From contig JAXJXP010000036.1 in NCBI GenBank assembly GCA_036307445.1, positions 1-31,922 on the forward strand: a DNA stretch of 31,922 nucleotides, written 5' to 3'. Each line of letters opens with the position of its first letter. The first letter of the stretch is position 1. The notes under the pieces were generated by a model. It did no database searches and was not told the origin of the DNA. It was given only the letters and a program-made list of their open reading frames with translations. Source of the stretch: HGM11525 sp036307445 (GTDB lineage Bacteria; Bacillota; Clostridia; UBA1381). Below, one piece after another: positions 31,166 through 31,922 of the stretch. Both the position numbers and the translations under genes were made by a program.

Positions 31166-31789
31166 ATGGACTTTGTCGCAATAGATTTTGAAACTGCAAC
31201 CTCTGTTCGTACAAGTGCCTGCAGTATCGGTGTTTGTGAAGTAAAGGACGGCAAGGTTGCCGCAAGACGTTCTATGCTTTTAAGACCTGTACCTTTTGAG
31301 TTTAACGAGTACAATGTCTTAATCCACGGAATTACTCCCGATATGGTTTTCGATAAGCCTACCCTTAAAGATGCGTGGGAGTATATAAAGCCTGTTCTTG
31401 ACGGCAAGCTTGTTATCGCTCACAATGCGAGCTTTGACATAAGTGTACTTCTTAATTCTCTTGATTATTTCGGTATAGAATATCCGACCTTTGACTATCT
31501 TTGTACGGTAAAGCTTTCACAAAAAGCATATCCCGACCTCGAAAGTCATAAGCTGAACGCTCTTGCCGATAGCTTTGGAATTTGCTTTTCGCATCACGAT
31601 GCCTGCGACGATGCTTATGTCTGTGCAAGAGTCCTGATGAAAATAATCGAGGACTTTGGCATAAAATCACTATCCGAATTAGAGGATAAATTCGACATTG
31701 GTATCGGGCATATATACCCGGGCTTTAAAGAGCCTTGTACCAAAAACAGAAAAAGGCGTTCAAAAAAGAGAGTCTGTGAATTGAAGTGA
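31166..31789 (+). CDS. DnaQ-like (DEDDh) 3'-5' exonuclease
   Basis: The 207-aa exonuclease-fold protein resembles the DNA polymerase III epsilon subunit. ExoI is AIDFETA (Asp7, Glu9), ExoII is IAHNASFDISVL (Asp91), and ExoIII-epsilon is HDACDDA (His144, Asp149). Without a polymerase-binding tail it is best called a generic DEDDh exonuclease. GCGAGGAG is the SD, and it lies 13 nt after pheT. The C-terminus is basic (RKRRSKKR). Its TGA stop (31787-31789) is also the first three bases of the IS3-type end, so the native C-terminus may have been cut or changed by insertion. Confidence 0.9.
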   Translation: MDFVAIDFETATSVRTSACSIGVCEVKDGKVAARRSMLLRPVPFEFNEYNVLIHGITPDMVFDKPTLKDAWEYIKPVLDGKLVIAHNASFDISVLLNSLDYFGIEYPTFDYLCTVKLSQKAYPDLESHKLNALADSFGICFSHHDACDDAYVCARVLMKIIEDFGIKSLSELEDKFDIGIGHIYPGFKEPCTKNRKRRSKKRVCELK

Positions 31790-31922
31790 ACCCCAAAGTT
31801 TAGACAAAAATTTAATATTAACTTGCTTGTGAATGAGTTCGGTATTGTACCGGACTCATTCCTTTTAGTTTCATAGAAATTCTTTCATTGTTGTAGTAAT
31901 CAATATATCTTTTCAATTCATC
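31787..31922 (-). mobile_element. IS3-family insertion sequence, 3' end (continues past the window)
   Basis: The terminal sequence TGAACCCCAAAGTTTAGAC (31787-31805) starts with TG and resembles the inverted-repeat ends of IS3/IS150-group elements. The end of the leftward transposase gene follows inside it. The other end and target duplication lie outside the window, so the exact boundary is provisional. Confidence 0.75.
31818..31922 (-). CDS. IS3-family transposase (OrfB), C-terminal fragment
   Basis: Reading leftward from the window edge, 34 codons and a TAA (31818-31820) encode DELKRYIDYYNNERISMKLK followed by GMSPVQYRT. This is the typical end of the rve/DDE integrase domain of IS3-family OrfB, where YxxYNxxRxxxxLxGxSPxxYR is conserved. 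It is partial only because the window ends. I cannot say whether the full gene is intact. Confidence 0.88.
   Translation of the reverse strand, partial: DELKRYIDYYNNERISMKLKGMSPVQYRTHSQAS

Overview
The window looks like core chromosome from a moderately AT-rich, low-GC Gram-positive anaerobe of the class Clostridia (an Oscillospiraceae/Ruminococcaceae-like gut bacterium is my inference). Reasons: the gene order rimP-nusA-rnpM(ylxR)-ylxQ-infB-rbfA-nrnA, a pheST T-box, HisZ with a short HisG, an anaerobic NrdG, strong SD sequences, and sigma-A promoters that all have 17-nt spacing. Almost every gene is a recognisable housekeeping gene. I see no phage, CRISPR, defence island, tRNA or rRNA gene. 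The one mobile element is the end of an IS3-type insertion at the right edge.

Layout. 1-200: a leftward strong promoter and leader that look like those of an rRNA operon lying beyond the left edge. 199-4425 (leftward): a compact his operon, hisZ-hisG-hisA-hisIE plus a Ppx/GppA-family gene, from one promoter. 4450-4822: rpsT with its own promoter and terminator. 4852-12920 (leftward): the large translation/transcription operon rimP-nusA-rnpM-ylxQ-infB-rbfA-nrnA-trmR-trhP; its last two genes should make 5-methoxyuridine at tRNA position 34. 12930-13994: ilvE, divergent from ilvB-ilvN-ilvC (14335-17534). 17552-17579: a terminator shared with a convergent Cys-rich conserved hypothetical (17591-18424). 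18479-20112: tyrA and a LOG-family gene. 20124-22896: a two-component system, divergent from an S24/S26-type signal-peptidase-like gene (23036-23521). 23544-27355 (leftward): obgE-mltG-rsmA-nrdG. 27396-31152: T-box-controlled pheS-pheT, followed by a DnaQ-like exonuclease whose stop codon lies at the boundary of the IS3-type element (31787-31922).

How the genes fit together: the window combines amino-acid synthesis (His, Ile/Val/Leu, Tyr) with ribosome assembly and translation (RbfA, RimP, Obg, RsmA, IF-2, S20, PheRS, tRNA wobble modification). Four promoters of the translation/assembly group (rpsT, rimP, obgE, pheS) share an unusually uniform ACTTGCA ... TGTGn -10 architecture.

The best leads for something undescribed are: (1) two copies of an 84-85-nt hairpin element inside the nusA-infB operon, each ending in the stop codon of the upstream gene, with a conserved core and arms that differ between copies but stay self-complementary; (2) tandem 10-bp direct repeats placed like an OmpR-family operator between the two-component system and the membrane-anchor-less signal-peptidase-like gene; (3) a His/Cys/Asp-rich putative metal-binding tail on HisZ; and (4) the 19-cysteine conserved protein. 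All functional statements are by recognition of family motifs; no database search was run.
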